Below, one piece after another: positions 1 to 8,801 of a stretch of DNA of 64,000 nt. Every line of letters starts with the position of its first letter. The stretch's first letter is position 1. The translations under genes were made by a program, and so were the position numbers. This stretch comes from DATKBT01 sp035546295 (GTDB lineage: Bacteria; Acidobacteriota; Thermoanaerobaculia; Multivoradales; Multivoraceae). Where the stretch lies: positions 1-64,000 of the forward strand of contig DATKBT010000099.1 of assembly GCA_035546295.1 (NCBI GenBank), in the 5' to 3' direction. Below the pieces are notes generated by a model. It had not been told where the DNA came from, searched no databases, and saw only the letters and a program-made list of their open reading frames with translations.

Positions 1-309
1 GAGTACTCCCTCCGCCTGCAGCAGCTCGACGAGGACCTGGGTCCGGTGCGCGGCTCGACGTGGGAGCCCTCCGCGTGGATGCGGAACCTGCGCGACCTCA
101 CGCTGTTCTGCTTCCCCGACGCCGCGAACCCCGACCCCGAGAGCCGCTCCGCGTGCACCACCGAGTCCCCCGTGTTCGGGGCCTTCGCCTTCGACGAGGG
201 GCCGGACACCCCACGCTCTTCGGGGACTGCCTTCCTTGGCGGCCGAGGGGTCGACGCGTCGTTGGATCGATCTTCAGGACCCACACCGCCGGTCTGGGGC
301 CGCCGGTAA
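1..309 (+). pseudogene. Edge fragment of a broken protein gene
   Basis: An open frame runs in from the left edge and stops at TAA 307-309. Codons look like those of the neighbouring genes only to about position 213. After that third-position GC falls and the translation becomes Ser/Arg/Pro rich, so the true reading frame seems to have been lost there. The same frame reopens after the stop and becomes the next gene at 472, which hints that one secreted-protein gene was interrupted. No family recognised. It could equally be the natural 3' end of a gene lying mostly outside the window. Confidence 0.3.
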
Positions 310-418
310 GGGGATCGACTTCTGCGGATTCGTAGAGGACAGCGAAGTAGCCCCCCTGCCGGTCGACCCAGGAGAGACGCAGGACATCAACCGTGCCACC
401 CGAAACAAAGTAGAACCC
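220..418 (-). pseudogene. Coding-like fragment on the reverse strand
   Basis: Reading the minus strand from about 418 to 220 gives a protein-like stretch with balanced composition (for example FYFVSGGTVDVLRLSW and later DPLTGGPRPAVWVLKID). No start codon or intact 3' end is visible. Its third-position GC (roughly 70 percent by eye) is lower than that of the genes around it. It lies exactly where the plus-strand frame from the left edge degenerates and before the 472 gene becomes convincing. I infer a small inserted or inverted remnant of another gene. No family was recognised. Confidence 0.3.
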
Positions 419-471
419 AGGCCGAGCGCACCAGCGAAGGCTCCGGCTACCAGATCGTCTGGTTCGACCCG

Positions 472-1716
472 GTGACCTTCGAGGTGATCGCGACGCAGCG
501 CGGGGGGCCCCAGAACCTCACTGGCCCGGTCCGCTTCTATGGGACCGAGGGGATTTGCAATCCCTGGGCGCGCACCTGCGGGGTCGGCTTCAACGCCGAG
601 ACCCTCGACGGGTTGTTCTCCTACGGCGGCAAGGTCACCTTCACCCTCTTCGACCCCCCACCCCCGCGCGGTCTCGGTCCTCGACAGGGGAGGCCCGCCG
701 CGGCGTCGGCCGCGGGCGCGAGCCCGGCGCTCGTGGTCAGCGAGCCGTTCATCCCGGCGGAGGGGCGCGACTCGTCCGTCGTCTCGCTCCACCGCTCCGT
801 GGGCTTCGGGGCGACGAGGGTCGAGGGCGACTTCCTCCTGACCATCCTCGAGGAACAGCCTGAGGGCGATTCGGAGGTGCTGGCGTTTCCGCTCACCGCA
901 CCCTGCGTCGATCTCGACCGCACCACCTGCCTGAACGACGACGAGTTCCGCGTGCATGCGAGCTTCAATACCGCAGCGGGAGCATCCGGCGTCGGCAACA
1001 CGGTCGAGCTCACCAGCGACACCGGCTACTTCTGGTTCTTCGACGAGGACAACGTCGAAGTCGTGGTCAAGGTGCTCGACGCCTGCGGGGTCAACGGCTA
1101 TCGGTGGGTGTTCGCCGCGGGGCTGACCAGCGTGGCGGTCGACCTGACAGTGAAGAGCCAGTCCGGCGAGGTGCGCGAGTACCGCAACCCGCTCGACGTC
1201 CCCTACCAGCCGGTCCTCGACACCACGGCGTTCCCGTGCACCGAGGAGGAGGTCCGGCGAGCGCGCGAGGAGGAGTGGGCGGCGCGGCCGTTCGAGGAGA
1301 TCGACGAGGCGCTCGAGCGGCTCGCGGCTCGCTCGGGGCATTCCCTGCGCAGTGCAGGGGCCGCGGGCGCATGTGGGGCCTCCGACGAGACGCTGTGCCT
1401 CACCGCCGACCGCTTCCGGGTCGAGGCGACCTTCCGGACTCAGGACGGCAACGAGGGGACGGCCCGCACCGTCGAGCTGACGGGCGACACCGGCTACTTC
1501 TGGTTCTTCGACGAGGACAACGGCGAGGTCGTGCTCAAGGTGCTCGACGCCTGCGTGCTCAACGACAACTTCTGGCTGTTCGCGGCCGGGCTGACCAACG
1601 TCGAGGTCGAGATCACGGTCACCGACACGGTGGTCGGAACCGAGCGCACGTTCGCCAACCCGCTGGGGACGCCGTTCGCGCCGATTCAGGAGACCTCGGT
1701 GCTGCCCTGCGGCTGA
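472..1716 (+). CDS. Protein with two copies of a ~104-aa Cys-bounded secreted domain
   Basis: 414 aa read from a GTG start. The frame is open back to 310 and coding-like residues (GYQIVWFDPVTF) precede the GTG, so the real N-terminus, including any signal peptide, is probably lost. The C-terminal half has two homologous units, at 928-1239 and 1396-1710. Each runs from Cys to Cys and contains the pattern FRV...T.DTGYFWFFDEDN..VV.KVLDAC, then a W.FAAGLT strand, then an NPLG/D turn. The same unit closes the cupredoxin protein at 18663-19847. The units look like extracellular beta domains. An acidic/Arg-rich linker (EEEVRRAREEEWAARPFEEI) separates them. The function is unknown. The gene converges on and overlaps the 1686-2255 gene by 31 bp. 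Confidence 0.75.
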   Translation: MTFEVIATQRGGPQNLTGPVRFYGTEGICNPWARTCGVGFNAETLDGLFSYGGKVTFTLFDPPPPRGLGPRQGRPAAASAAGASPALVVSEPFIPAEGRDSSVVSLHRSVGFGATRVEGDFLLTILEEQPEGDSEVLAFPLTAPCVDLDRTTCLNDDEFRVHASFNTAAGASGVGNTVELTSDTGYFWFFDEDNVEVVVKVLDACGVNGYRWVFAAGLTSVAVDLTVKSQSGEVREYRNPLDVPYQPVLDTTAFPCTEEEVRRAREEEWAARPFEEIDEALERLAARSGHSLRSAGAAGACGASDETLCLTADRFRVEATFRTQDGNEGTARTVELTGDTGYFWFFDEDNGEVVLKVLDACVLNDNFWLFAAGLTNVEVEITVTDTVVGTERTFANPLGTPFAPIQETSVLPCG

Positions 1717-2255
1717 GGCGGAGCGCGGCTCGTCGCCTCCGCAACGAAGGCTTCGACCGCCCGCCGGAACGAGGGCGGGTCGATCGCGGGATAGCGAAAG
1801 ACCTGTCCCTCGATCTCGCCGAACAGCTCGAGCAACCGCTGCGGGTCGACCAGGCCGGTGCGGACCATCTGGCGCGCGTCGGCCAGATCCTGCACGTGCC
1901 CCCGCTCGATCTTCGACATGGCCTGCGAATAGGGGTCGTAGTGGAAAATCGCGAGCTGGCCCGCCTGCTCGACGAACAGGCTCCGATCCCGCCACCCGGG
2001 CAGCTCGGGGATGAAGTGGTGCGGCGCGGCGAGCTCGACGTTCACATCGAGCTCGTTCTTGAGGGACGCGATCGCGCGTAGGAGGTCGTCTGAGTCGGGC
2101 TCGAGCTCGAGATCGACGTCGATCGTCGTCTCACGCCAACCCTGGAGGACGGCGGTGGCGCCGCCGGTGAGGTACAACCGGCCCGGCCGGGATGCGGCCT
2201 GGCCCAGACGTCGGAGGAAGCGCTCGATGCGTTCGGCGTCGACTAGAGCACGCAT
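1686..2255 (-). CDS. DUF6036-type nucleotidyltransferase-like protein
   Basis: 189 aa. The N-terminal GGATAVLQGWRETTIDVDLELE segment matches the glycine-rich loop plus paired acidic residues of minimal nucleotidyltransferase folds (DUF6036 / AbiEii-like). A C-terminal helical part follows, containing the common DLADARQM and GLVDP elements. Proteins of this group are often partners in toxin-antitoxin-like pairs. Its start overlaps the end of the upstream 95-aa gene by 13 nt, so the two are translationally coupled. Its 3' end overlaps the convergent gene at 472-1716. Whether it is a toxin, an antitoxin or a housekeeping enzyme cannot be read from the sequence. Confidence 0.8.
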   Translation of the reverse strand: MRALVDAERIERFLRRLGQAASRPGRLYLTGGATAVLQGWRETTIDVDLELEPDSDDLLRAIASLKNELDVNVELAAPHHFIPELPGWRDRSLFVEQAGQLAIFHYDPYSQAMSKIERGHVQDLADARQMVRTGLVDPQRLLELFGEIEGQVFRYPAIDPPSFRRAVEAFVAEATSRAPPQPQGSTEVS

Positions 2256-2530
2256 TCGGCGGCGCGCTCGTAGCTGACGAGCCTCCGGACCAGGGCGTTG
2301 TACCGCGAGTGGGCGGTCGAGGGGTCCTCGGAGCGCAGCTTCAGATAGAGCCGGTGCTCGGGCGAGTCGATCCCGTCGATGGTTCGATCCGGCATCAGGC
2401 TCCGAAGCCGCGGGGCGCCGATCGAGACCAGCAGCGCAGCGATCGACTCGACGCCACGGTCGAGATCGTCGAGCCCCTGCGCGACGAGGTCTCCTCCGGG
2501 GAGGTCTCCGGGAGACGGACTTTCACGCAT
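2243..2530 (-). CDS. Small partner protein of the DUF6036 gene
   Basis: 95 aa, no signal peptide and no membrane segment. The conserved-looking part is C-terminal (SRYNALVRRLVSYERAAE), preceded by DSPEHRLYLKLRSEDP. I recall similar small proteins upstream of DUF6036 genes but cannot name a family. The 13-nt overlap with the downstream nucleotidyltransferase gene indicates a two-gene operon and a joint role. The start at 2530 is the first ATG of the frame, and internal starts are possible. Confidence 0.6.
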   Translation of the reverse strand: MRESPSPGDLPGGDLVAQGLDDLDRGVESIAALLVSIGAPRLRSLMPDRTIDGIDSPEHRLYLKLRSEDPSTAHSRYNALVRRLVSYERAAECVL

Positions 2531-2563
2531 GCCCGATCAGCGTAGCAGTCAGCCCTGAGCGAG

Positions 2564-2710
2564 CTACGGTGTGTCCAGGAGCCGGATGGGCTCCCAGCCT
2601 TCGGGCGGGTCGTTCGGAACGGCGGAATCGCTCGGCTGCTCCCATCGCTCGAAGATGCCGAAGGGCCGGGCCGTCTCGAGATCGGCGAGCGCGGACTGGT
2701 TGGCGAGACT
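2564..2710 (-). pseudogene. C-terminal gene remnant
   Basis: The minus strand here reads as about 48 residues of well-behaved protein (LADLETARPFGIFERWEQ, then NDPPEGWEPIRLLDTP and a TAG stop) with high GC3. No ATG, GTG or TTG with a ribosome site opens it, and the frame runs on into the shadow of the 2729 gene. I infer the 3' end of a gene whose 5' part was replaced. No family assigned. Confidence 0.35.
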
Positions 2711-2728
2711 GTGCGAGGATGATCTTCG

Positions 2729-3502
2729 ATGTCCTCCCGACCAGGGTCGGTCGCGTGCGCTCTGGCCATGTTCGCGCTCGCGGCCACCGCTCAAGATCGA
2801 GACGCCGAGAGGGACGCCATCGCGTCGTGGCAGGGTGCTCTGCGGGCGAACCTGGCGCGGCTGGAGCAGGGAGCCTGGGCTCGAGCCGAGACCGCCGGCC
2901 GGGAGCTGCTGGAAGACCTGATGCGCCGGCTCAAGGAGGGCGAGGGCTCGGCCTTGCTGCTCGGCGCGGCCTTGGCGCAGCTCGCGGTTGCCGAAGCCGA
3001 GCTGGGTCGAGCCGAGGAGGCGGCCTGGCACTGGGACCTCGCGCGCCAGCTCGATCCCGCCTTCGCGGCAGGCGCCATCGGCGCGCTCGGTCCGGCGGCG
3101 GCTCGCCTCGAGAGGCGCCCGCTGCGACGCCGCGGCGAGGCCGCCCCCGGCGGCGTGGCGCATCGGCTCGACCAGGTTTCGCCACCGGCCCTGCTCGAGA
3201 CGCCGCACATCGTCTTCCGCGCGAGCGCCGAGATCCTGCGCTCGTTTCCGCGCGACCTCTCGGTCGAGGTCGTGGTCGGCTCGGACGGTCGCGTGCGCGA
3301 TCCCGTGCTCTCCGGCTCGTTGATCAATCCGGGGCCGATGGTGCTCTCGCTCGAGACCCTCTTGAGCTGGCGACTCGAGCCGGCGGCGATCTCGGGCGCC
3401 GCGGTTCCGGTGCTGCTCGAGCTCGACCTGCCGCTGACCCGCGGCGCGGTCGACCGGCTGGGCGAGCGCCTGGCGCGGTCGAGCGCGGCTGAGCCGAGGT
3501 GA
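2729..3502 (+). CDS. Secreted protein with TonB C-terminal-like fold
   Basis: 257 aa. A short N-terminal hydrophobic stretch (ACALAMFALAATAQ) with a plausible cleavage site suggests export. Residues ~30-110 are Ala/Leu/Glu helical and resemble TPR-type hairpins. The last ~100 residues carry the pattern LSVEVVVGSDGRVRDPVL...SLETLLSWRLEPA...VPVLLELDLPL, which matches the energy-transducer TonB C-terminal fold as found in many acidobacterial periplasmic proteins. There is no proline-rich spacer or membrane anchor, so it is not a classical TonB. It stands alone, with a minus-strand pseudogene downstream. Confidence 0.7.
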   Translation: MSSRPGSVACALAMFALAATAQDRDAERDAIASWQGALRANLARLEQGAWARAETAGRELLEDLMRRLKEGEGSALLLGAALAQLAVAEAELGRAEEAAWHWDLARQLDPAFAAGAIGALGPAAARLERRPLRRRGEAAPGGVAHRLDQVSPPALLETPHIVFRASAEILRSFPRDLSVEVVVGSDGRVRDPVLSGSLINPGPMVLSLETLLSWRLEPAAISGAAVPVLLELDLPLTRGAVDRLGERLARSSAAEPR

Positions 3503-3565
3503 TGGCTCCACGTCGACCCGAGACGAGATCCGTAGGACGATGAGCGAAGGCCGCCGGCTTGCCAC

Positions 3566-4433
3566 CTACTCCCCGAGCCGCAGCACGACGAGCTCGGGCG
3601 TCGTGCCGCCCCCTCCCAGGGCGCGCAGCGCGCTTGCCAGGTCGGGGTCGATTTCGGCGGCATCCTCGCTGTAGCCGCCGAAGAACGGTCCGCCGCCGAC
3701 CGCGACCGCCAGGTACTGCGTGCCCTCGTGGAGGAACGTGATCGGGTTCGCGTTCGGGTTGTCGGGGAGCTCGACGTGACCGAGCAACTCGCCGCTCGCC
3801 TTGTCGAAGCCGCGCACGTGACCGGGCGGCGCAGCTCGACGGACCGCGCCGTCGTGGACGATCGAGCCGACCACGACCACGTCGGCGACGACGGCGGGGG
3901 GCGAGGTGTGCGTGATCAGGCGCCGGGTTGACGCGCCGGCCGAAGTGCCCCTCGCCGCCCTCCGGCAGCAGGTCGACGAAGCCGCCGTCGCCGAAGGTCG
4001 CGATCGGCTCGCCGGTGCGCGCGTCGAGCGCGAGCAGCCGGCGGTCCTGTGGGTGGCGGTGAAGATGCGCGAAGCCCCCGCGGCCGTCGGCTTCCGTCCT
4101 GTGTGCGCTGGCGCTCGGGTCGCGCCAGTAGGCGACGCCGCGGTGCTGGAAGCCGACGTTGGCGGGGCGGCCGGCCTTCCACGCCTCGGGGTCGTAGGAC
4201 CACACCATCTCACCGCTCGCGGGGTCGAGCGCGGCCACCTGGGAGATCTCGGTCGCCACGAACATCAGCCCCTCGGCGACCAGGGGGATCGCCTTGGCGC
4301 TGGAAGTTCGTACGGTCGATCTGGTCGAGCGGCGAGTACTTGGTGTTGGCGGCGTCGCCGCCGAAGTGTCGCCACTCGCCGGCGAACACCGGGACGGCGA
4401 GGAACAGGGTCGCGAGGGCCAGCGGCGTGACGT
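3566..4433 (-). pseudogene. PQQ-dependent dehydrogenase pseudogene (frameshifts and large deletions)
   Basis: Three minus-strand frames must be joined to recover the protein. About 4433-4300 gives a signal-like stretch and EWRHFGGDAANTKYSPLDQ. About 4295-3925 gives AALDPASGEMVWSYD, NVGFQHRGVAYW and ALDARTGEPIATFGDGG. About 3920-3566 gives VVVGSIVHDG, PPGHVRGFD and FLHEGTQYLAVAVGGG. Against the intact paralogue at 23708-25696, about 35 residues are missing at the first junction. The whole centre of the propeller (several hundred residues) is missing between the FD and HEGTQ segments. The frame changes at about 4297 and 3922. It cannot make a functional quinoprotein. Confidence 0.85.
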
Positions 4434-4577
4434 GCCGGGTCGTCGGCGGTGGATCGCAGGAGAGGCCATCGTCGGAGGTCGCGAGCAGGTGCCGGTGGAA
4501 GTGGCTTGCGCGACAGGCTATCGCGGCGCGAGCTGCTGGAGACGCGCTGGCGAGCACGACGCGGTAGTCTCCGGGCG

Positions 4578-5644
4578 ATGGGAATCGGGCGGTCACCGTC
4601 GCGGCGGTGCGATCGGAGCTCCGGATTCGGCCGCGGCCTGCTGCTCCTCGGCGCGCTCGTCGTGCTCTGCGCCGGCTCGTGCCGGCCGGAGCCGGGTCCA
4701 AAGAGCGGCCCACCAGAGACCGCCGCACGCGCTTCCGCGGCGGACGACGACCATGCCTACCTCGGGCAGCCGCAGCCCGGCGCAACGCCCGGCCTCTTCG
4801 CCCCCGGGCTGGTCTCGACCGACGAGGCGGTCGAGCTCAACGGCGTCGTCTCCCCCGACGGGCGCGAGCTCTTCTTCACGCGGATGGCGCGCAGCCCCGA
4901 GGAAGGGCTCATCTTCCGCATGCACCGGTTCATCCAGTGGGACGACGGCTCCTGGCGCGGCCCCGAGCGGGTCGCCGTCTACCCCGACGACCGCGCGACG
5001 CTTGCGGTCGACATGGCCTACTCGCCCGACGGACAGCGGCTCTTCTTCCTGGGGCGATCACCCCACGAGCTGTCGCCCGAGCAGCCGGGGCTCGACCTGT
5101 GGGTGAGCGAGCGCACGCCGGCCGGCGACTGGTCGCTCGCGCGGCCGCTGCCGCCGCCGGTGTGGACCGAGGCGGCCGAGACCTATCCGGTGGTCGGCCC
5201 CGATGGCACGCTGCAGTTCAGCTCGGATCGCGAGGGCGGACGGGGCGCCAGCGACCTGTGGCGCGCTGCGCCGCTGGGCGACGGCGGCTTCGCGGAGCCC
5301 GTCAACCTGGGACCGCCGATCAACACCGAGCACGACGAAGGGGACTCCGCGATCGGTCCCGACGACGGCTACGTCGTCTTCACCTCGAATCGCCCGGGCG
5401 GGCTCGGCAACGGCGATCTGTACGTCTCGTTTCGCGACCAGGACGGCGCCGGATGGGGCGAGCCGATCCACCTCGGTCCCGGGATCAACACGGAGCACAC
5501 CGACTACTGCCCGATGCTGACGCCGGACGGTCGCTTCCTGTTCTTCTCGCGTCGCGTGAGCGAGCCGCCGGACGCCGGCTGGGAAGGCGTCGTCGCCGGC
5601 GACGTGTACTGGGTCGGCGCGGAGGTGATCGAGAGGCTGAGGCG

Positions 5645-5648
<4 letters not shown>
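4578..5648 (+). CDS. PD40 (WD40-like) beta-propeller lipoprotein
   Basis: 356 aa from ATG 4578. A basic N-terminus, a hydrophobic core (GRGLLLLGALVVLCAG) and a Cys (LCAGSC) indicate a signal peptide, probably of the lipoprotein type although the lipobox is not ideal. The body has repeated TolB/PD40 blades of the form SPDG..LFF: VVSPDGRELFFT, AYSPDGQRLFFL, GPDGTLQFSSDR, GPDDGYVVFTSNRPGG and TPDGRFLFFSRR. Such proteins are periplasmic or surface propellers of varied binding function. The stop overlaps the next start (GTGA, 5645-5648), so an operon with the SDR is likely. TAGTCT at 4565-4570 would be a possible -10, giving a nearly leaderless message. Confidence 0.85.
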
Positions 5649-6412
<764 letters not shown>

Positions 6413-6533
6413 GCGCTCGGACTGAGCGCTCAGAACGCCGGCGGCGAGATCGCGACACCGTGACCGGGTCGGTGACGGAGCTCCACCCCCAGGAACGGCG
6501 AGCTGCGCTCGATGGTCCGAAACCGGTCCGACT

Positions 6534-6845
6534 TCAGTCGGCCTCGGTCTTCTTCCAGGCTTCGGCTCCGCCGTCGAGGATGACGGCGTTCCGATAACCC
6601 TTCTCCTGGAGCTCGGCTGCCCGACCGGCAGCCGTCGCATCCTTCGGTCACGCGCAGTAGAAGATCAGACTCCGGTCTTTCGAGATCCCGTCCAGCCGTT
6701 GCTTCAGCTCGGGGAAGGAGATCGAGCCGTCGATCCTCAACCCCTGACACTTCTGGTGATCGTCGTAGGCGCAGACCAGCAACGCGTCGTCCTCGGCGAG
6801 GAGCCGTCGCGCGCGTTCGGGATCGATTCTGGGTGCTTCAGCCAT
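6534..6845 (-). CDS. Rhodanese-like selenoprotein candidate (in-frame UGA = Sec66)
   Basis: Read through the UGA at 6650-6648, the frame from ATG 6845 to TGA 6536-6534 gives 103 aa. Before the UGA: LLVCAYDDHQKCQG, then SLIFYCA. After it: PKDATAAGRAAEL, then NAVILDGGAEAW, the normal rhodanese C-terminus. Counting back from the GRAAEL helix, the UGA falls on the catalytic Cys position of single-domain rhodaneses, in the loop usually written YCACP. A SECIS-like hairpin follows at bacterial spacing. Rhodanese-related proteins are a known selenoprotein family. A plain nonsense mutation is the alternative, but the hairpin, the exact position and the intact downstream frame argue against it. The frame also opens earlier, at 6899, but ATG 6845 fits the family length. 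Confidence 0.8.
6614..6634 (-). promoter_or_regulatory. Putative bacterial SECIS hairpin
   Basis: Starting 13 nt after the UGA, the minus strand forms a perfect 8-bp stem (CGGCTGCC / GGCAGCCG) closed by a 5-nt loop GGTCG. Bacterial SECIS elements lie immediately 3' of the Sec codon inside the coding region and present a GG(U) motif in the apical loop to SelB, as in E. coli fdhF. Here the GGU falls 22-24 nt after the UGA. No selA, selB, selC or selD is in this window, so Sec machinery must be encoded elsewhere. Confidence 0.7.
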
Positions 6846-6983
6846 GCGGGTGCCTCCCCCTGGTCGAACCAGGTCGTGTGTTGCCGAACTGCATTGCAAG
6901 ATTGGTGCCCCGATCGGCCCCGAATCGCGCGCCGCCGGTCAGCAGTCCGGCTCCATCGTAGGCTCCCTCGGCGCGAGCTCCGG

Positions 6984-7610
6984 TCAGCTCGACCTCTCCG
7001 GCATCAGGGCCCGGTCGATCTCCTTCGCGCGTCGGTACGCATCACGCTCGCGCAGCCGTGCGGCATAGCTCTGGAAGGTCGCGCGATCGGGAAGGGTGCC
7101 GAACTGCAGTCCCCAGTCGACGGTCGCGCCGACGTAGACGTCGGCGGCGGTGAAGCGCCTGCCGCACACGAAGTCGCGCCCGGTCAACGCGCCGTCGAGC
7201 ACGTCGACGACCCGGTCGTAGTTGCCGTAGCCGACCATGCGCTCCTGCTCGGAGGTGGGGCTTGAGCCGAGCACCGATCGGTTGGTGATCGCTTGCTCGA
7301 CCGGACCGGCGGCGAAGAACAGCCAGCGATAGTAGTCGGCGCGCTCGTCCGGCTCGGGCGCCAGGCCCGCGGCGGGGAAGGCCTCGGCGAGGTAGGCGCA
7401 GATCGCGGCCGCCTCGGTCACCACCTTCCCGTCGTGCCGGATCGCGGGCACCTTCCCCATCGGATTGATGGCGAGGTACTCGTCGGCTTTCATGGTGCTC
7501 CCGTACTCGAGCTGGACGTCGTCGTAGGGCTCGCCGACCTCCTCCAGCATCCAGCGCACGATCTGGGCGCGCGACATCGGGTTGGTGTAGAAGATCAGCT
7601 CGGCGGCCAT
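6984..7610 (-). CDS. Glutathione S-transferase family protein
   Basis: 208 aa. The N-terminal thioredoxin-like domain begins LIFYTNPMSRAQIVRWML, with the Ser of the PMSR motif in the usual activating position. The cis-Pro motif GKVPAI and the glutathione-binding TEAAAICAYLAE follow. The all-helical C-terminal domain includes FTAADVYVG, the N-capping/hydrophobic-staple motif of GSTs. Probably a cytosolic glutathione-dependent transferase or thiol enzyme. It is transcribed in the same direction as the selenorhodanese 139 bp downstream, but no operon link is obvious. Confidence 0.9.
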   Translation of the reverse strand: MAAELIFYTNPMSRAQIVRWMLEEVGEPYDDVQLEYGSTMKADEYLAINPMGKVPAIRHDGKVVTEAAAICAYLAEAFPAAGLAPEPDERADYYRWLFFAAGPVEQAITNRSVLGSSPTSEQERMVGYGNYDRVVDVLDGALTGRDFVCGRRFTAADVYVGATVDWGLQFGTLPDRATFQSYAARLRERDAYRRAKEIDRALMPERSS

Positions 7611-8001
7611 GACTCCTCGCTTTCCCTTCGCCCCGGTCGGAGTGCGTGAGGAAGAGCCGCCACAGTAGCATCGAGGCTTTCGCGGTCATCGCGCGACGTC
7701 TGTCGCGCGACACCGGGCCGCTTCTGGAGGCGGTGACGCTTCGCGCCGCGCCGCGCCGGCCTCGCTGACGCCGCCCCCGAAGCGCTGCTCCAGCCGCCCG
7801 GCGAGAGGATAGATAGACTCTCGGTCGTTCGCCGCAAGGGACGCACCGTCGCCGCTCGCTCGAGCGGCGGTCGAGCGGAGGAGGAGAGGATGAGCCGGAC
7901 GCGACAGATCGGATGCCGAACCGACTCGACCGATTCGCCCCTTGCCGTGCGGAGCCACGGCTGAGCCCGGCGCGCCCGGTGCGACCTCGGCGGTGCAGGC
8001 G
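7611..8001. other. Intergenic region upstream of the mrp operon
   Basis: About 390 bp between the divergent GST gene and mrpE. It holds a perfect palindrome at 7851-7868 (8-bp arms GCCGCTCG/CGAGCGGC, 2-nt centre) followed by a strong purine-rich ribosome site. A 24-codon ORF (ATG 7890 to TGA 7964) sits behind that site and could be a leader peptide for the operon, though nothing else supports it. I see no tRNA, riboswitch or clear sigma-70 promoter. Confidence 0.4.
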
Positions 8002-8496
8002 ATGAGGGAGTCGCTGACCCTGGCGGTGCTGCTCGCGGGGCAGTGGGCGATCCTGTCGGGTCACTACAGCACCGAGCCGCTGATCCTCGCGTTCGCGGCG
8101 CTCTCGCTCGCGATCGTGCTGTGGGTCTCGCGACGGATGGACCGCGTCGTCGGCGAGCCGGGAGTTCCGGTCGCCGTCTTCTGGTTGGTCCTGCGCGCGC
8201 CGTTCTACGCCGCCTACATGCTGGTCCAGATCGTGCGGGCCAACGTCTGGGTCACGCGCCTGCTGCTCGACCCGCGGATCACCATCAAACCGCGCCTGGT
8301 GCGGGTGCGCGCGCGCCAGCGCACCGAGCTCGCGCGCATGATCTACGCCAACTCGATCACGCTGACCCCCGGCACCGTCACCCTGGATCTGCGTGGCGAC
8401 GAGCTGCTGGTCCACGCGCTCGGCCCGGTCTCGGCCGCGGCGGTGGTCTCGGGGGAGCTGGATCGCGCGGTCCGCCGGCTGGAGGCCGGACGCTGA
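8002..8496 (+). CDS. mrpE: MrpE-type antiporter subunit
   Basis: 164 aa from ATG 8002; an upstream TTG at 7942 would add 20 residues without a signal or helix. Two N-terminal membrane helices are followed by the family core RAPFYAAYMLVQIVRANVWV and the signature ANSITLTPGTVTLDL, then a cytoplasmic tail. MrpE is the small accessory subunit of Mrp (Mnh) multi-subunit Na+/H+ or K+/H+ antiporters. First gene of a nine-gene run with overlapping or nearly abutting frames. Its stop shares one base with the mrpF start (TGATG). Confidence 0.92.
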   Translation: MRESLTLAVLLAGQWAILSGHYSTEPLILAFAALSLAIVLWVSRRMDRVVGEPGVPVAVFWLVLRAPFYAAYMLVQIVRANVWVTRLLLDPRITIKPRLVRVRARQRTELARMIYANSITLTPGTVTLDLRGDELLVHALGPVSAAAVVSGELDRAVRRLEAGR

Positions 8497-8801
8497 TGTT
8501 CGTCGTCGCCATGGTGGGGATCGTCATCACCATGCTGCTGGCCCTGAGCCGGGCGGTGCTCGGGCCCAGCGTCTTCGATCGGCTGGTGGCGGTCAACATG
8601 TTCGGGACCAAGACCGTGCTGCTGATCGTGGTCAGCGGGTTCCTCGTCGGTCGTCCCGAGTGGATCGACCTGGCGCTGCTCTACACGCTGGTCAACTTCG
8701 TCGGCACCATCGCGGTGTGCCGCTTCGTGCGCTTCGGCAACCTGGCGCTCGACACGATCCGCCGGGGCGAGAGCGCGGGCGGGAGCGAGGGGGGAGCGTG
8801 A
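8496..8801 (+). CDS. mrpF: MrpF-type antiporter subunit
   Basis: 101 aa with three membrane helices, the typical size and topology of MrpF/MnhF. The sequence RAVLGPSVFDRLVAVNMFGT is the recognisable family segment, with the Asp used in the membrane part of the complex. It overlaps mrpE by one base and mrpG by four (GTGA). The acidic/Gly tail (ESAGGSEGGA) is not conserved in the family. Confidence 0.93.
   Translation: MFVVAMVGIVITMLLALSRAVLGPSVFDRLVAVNMFGTKTVLLIVVSGFLVGRPEWIDLALLYTLVNFVGTIAVCRFVRFGNLALDTIRRGESAGGSEGGA

Noticed and set aside
274..1995. A long minus-strand ORF (573 aa)
   Set aside because: It overlaps two better-supported genes, is Arg/Gly/Ala rich, and has the composition of a high-GC antisense shadow.
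6648..6899. An 83-aa truncated rhodanese as the real product
   Set aside because: The sequence after the UGA is intact rhodanese with a SECIS-like hairpin, so read-through is the better reading.
7890..7964. A leader peptide for the mrp operon
   Set aside because: It has a good ribosome site but no attenuator, no codon signal and no conservation to judge by, so it is not listed as a gene.
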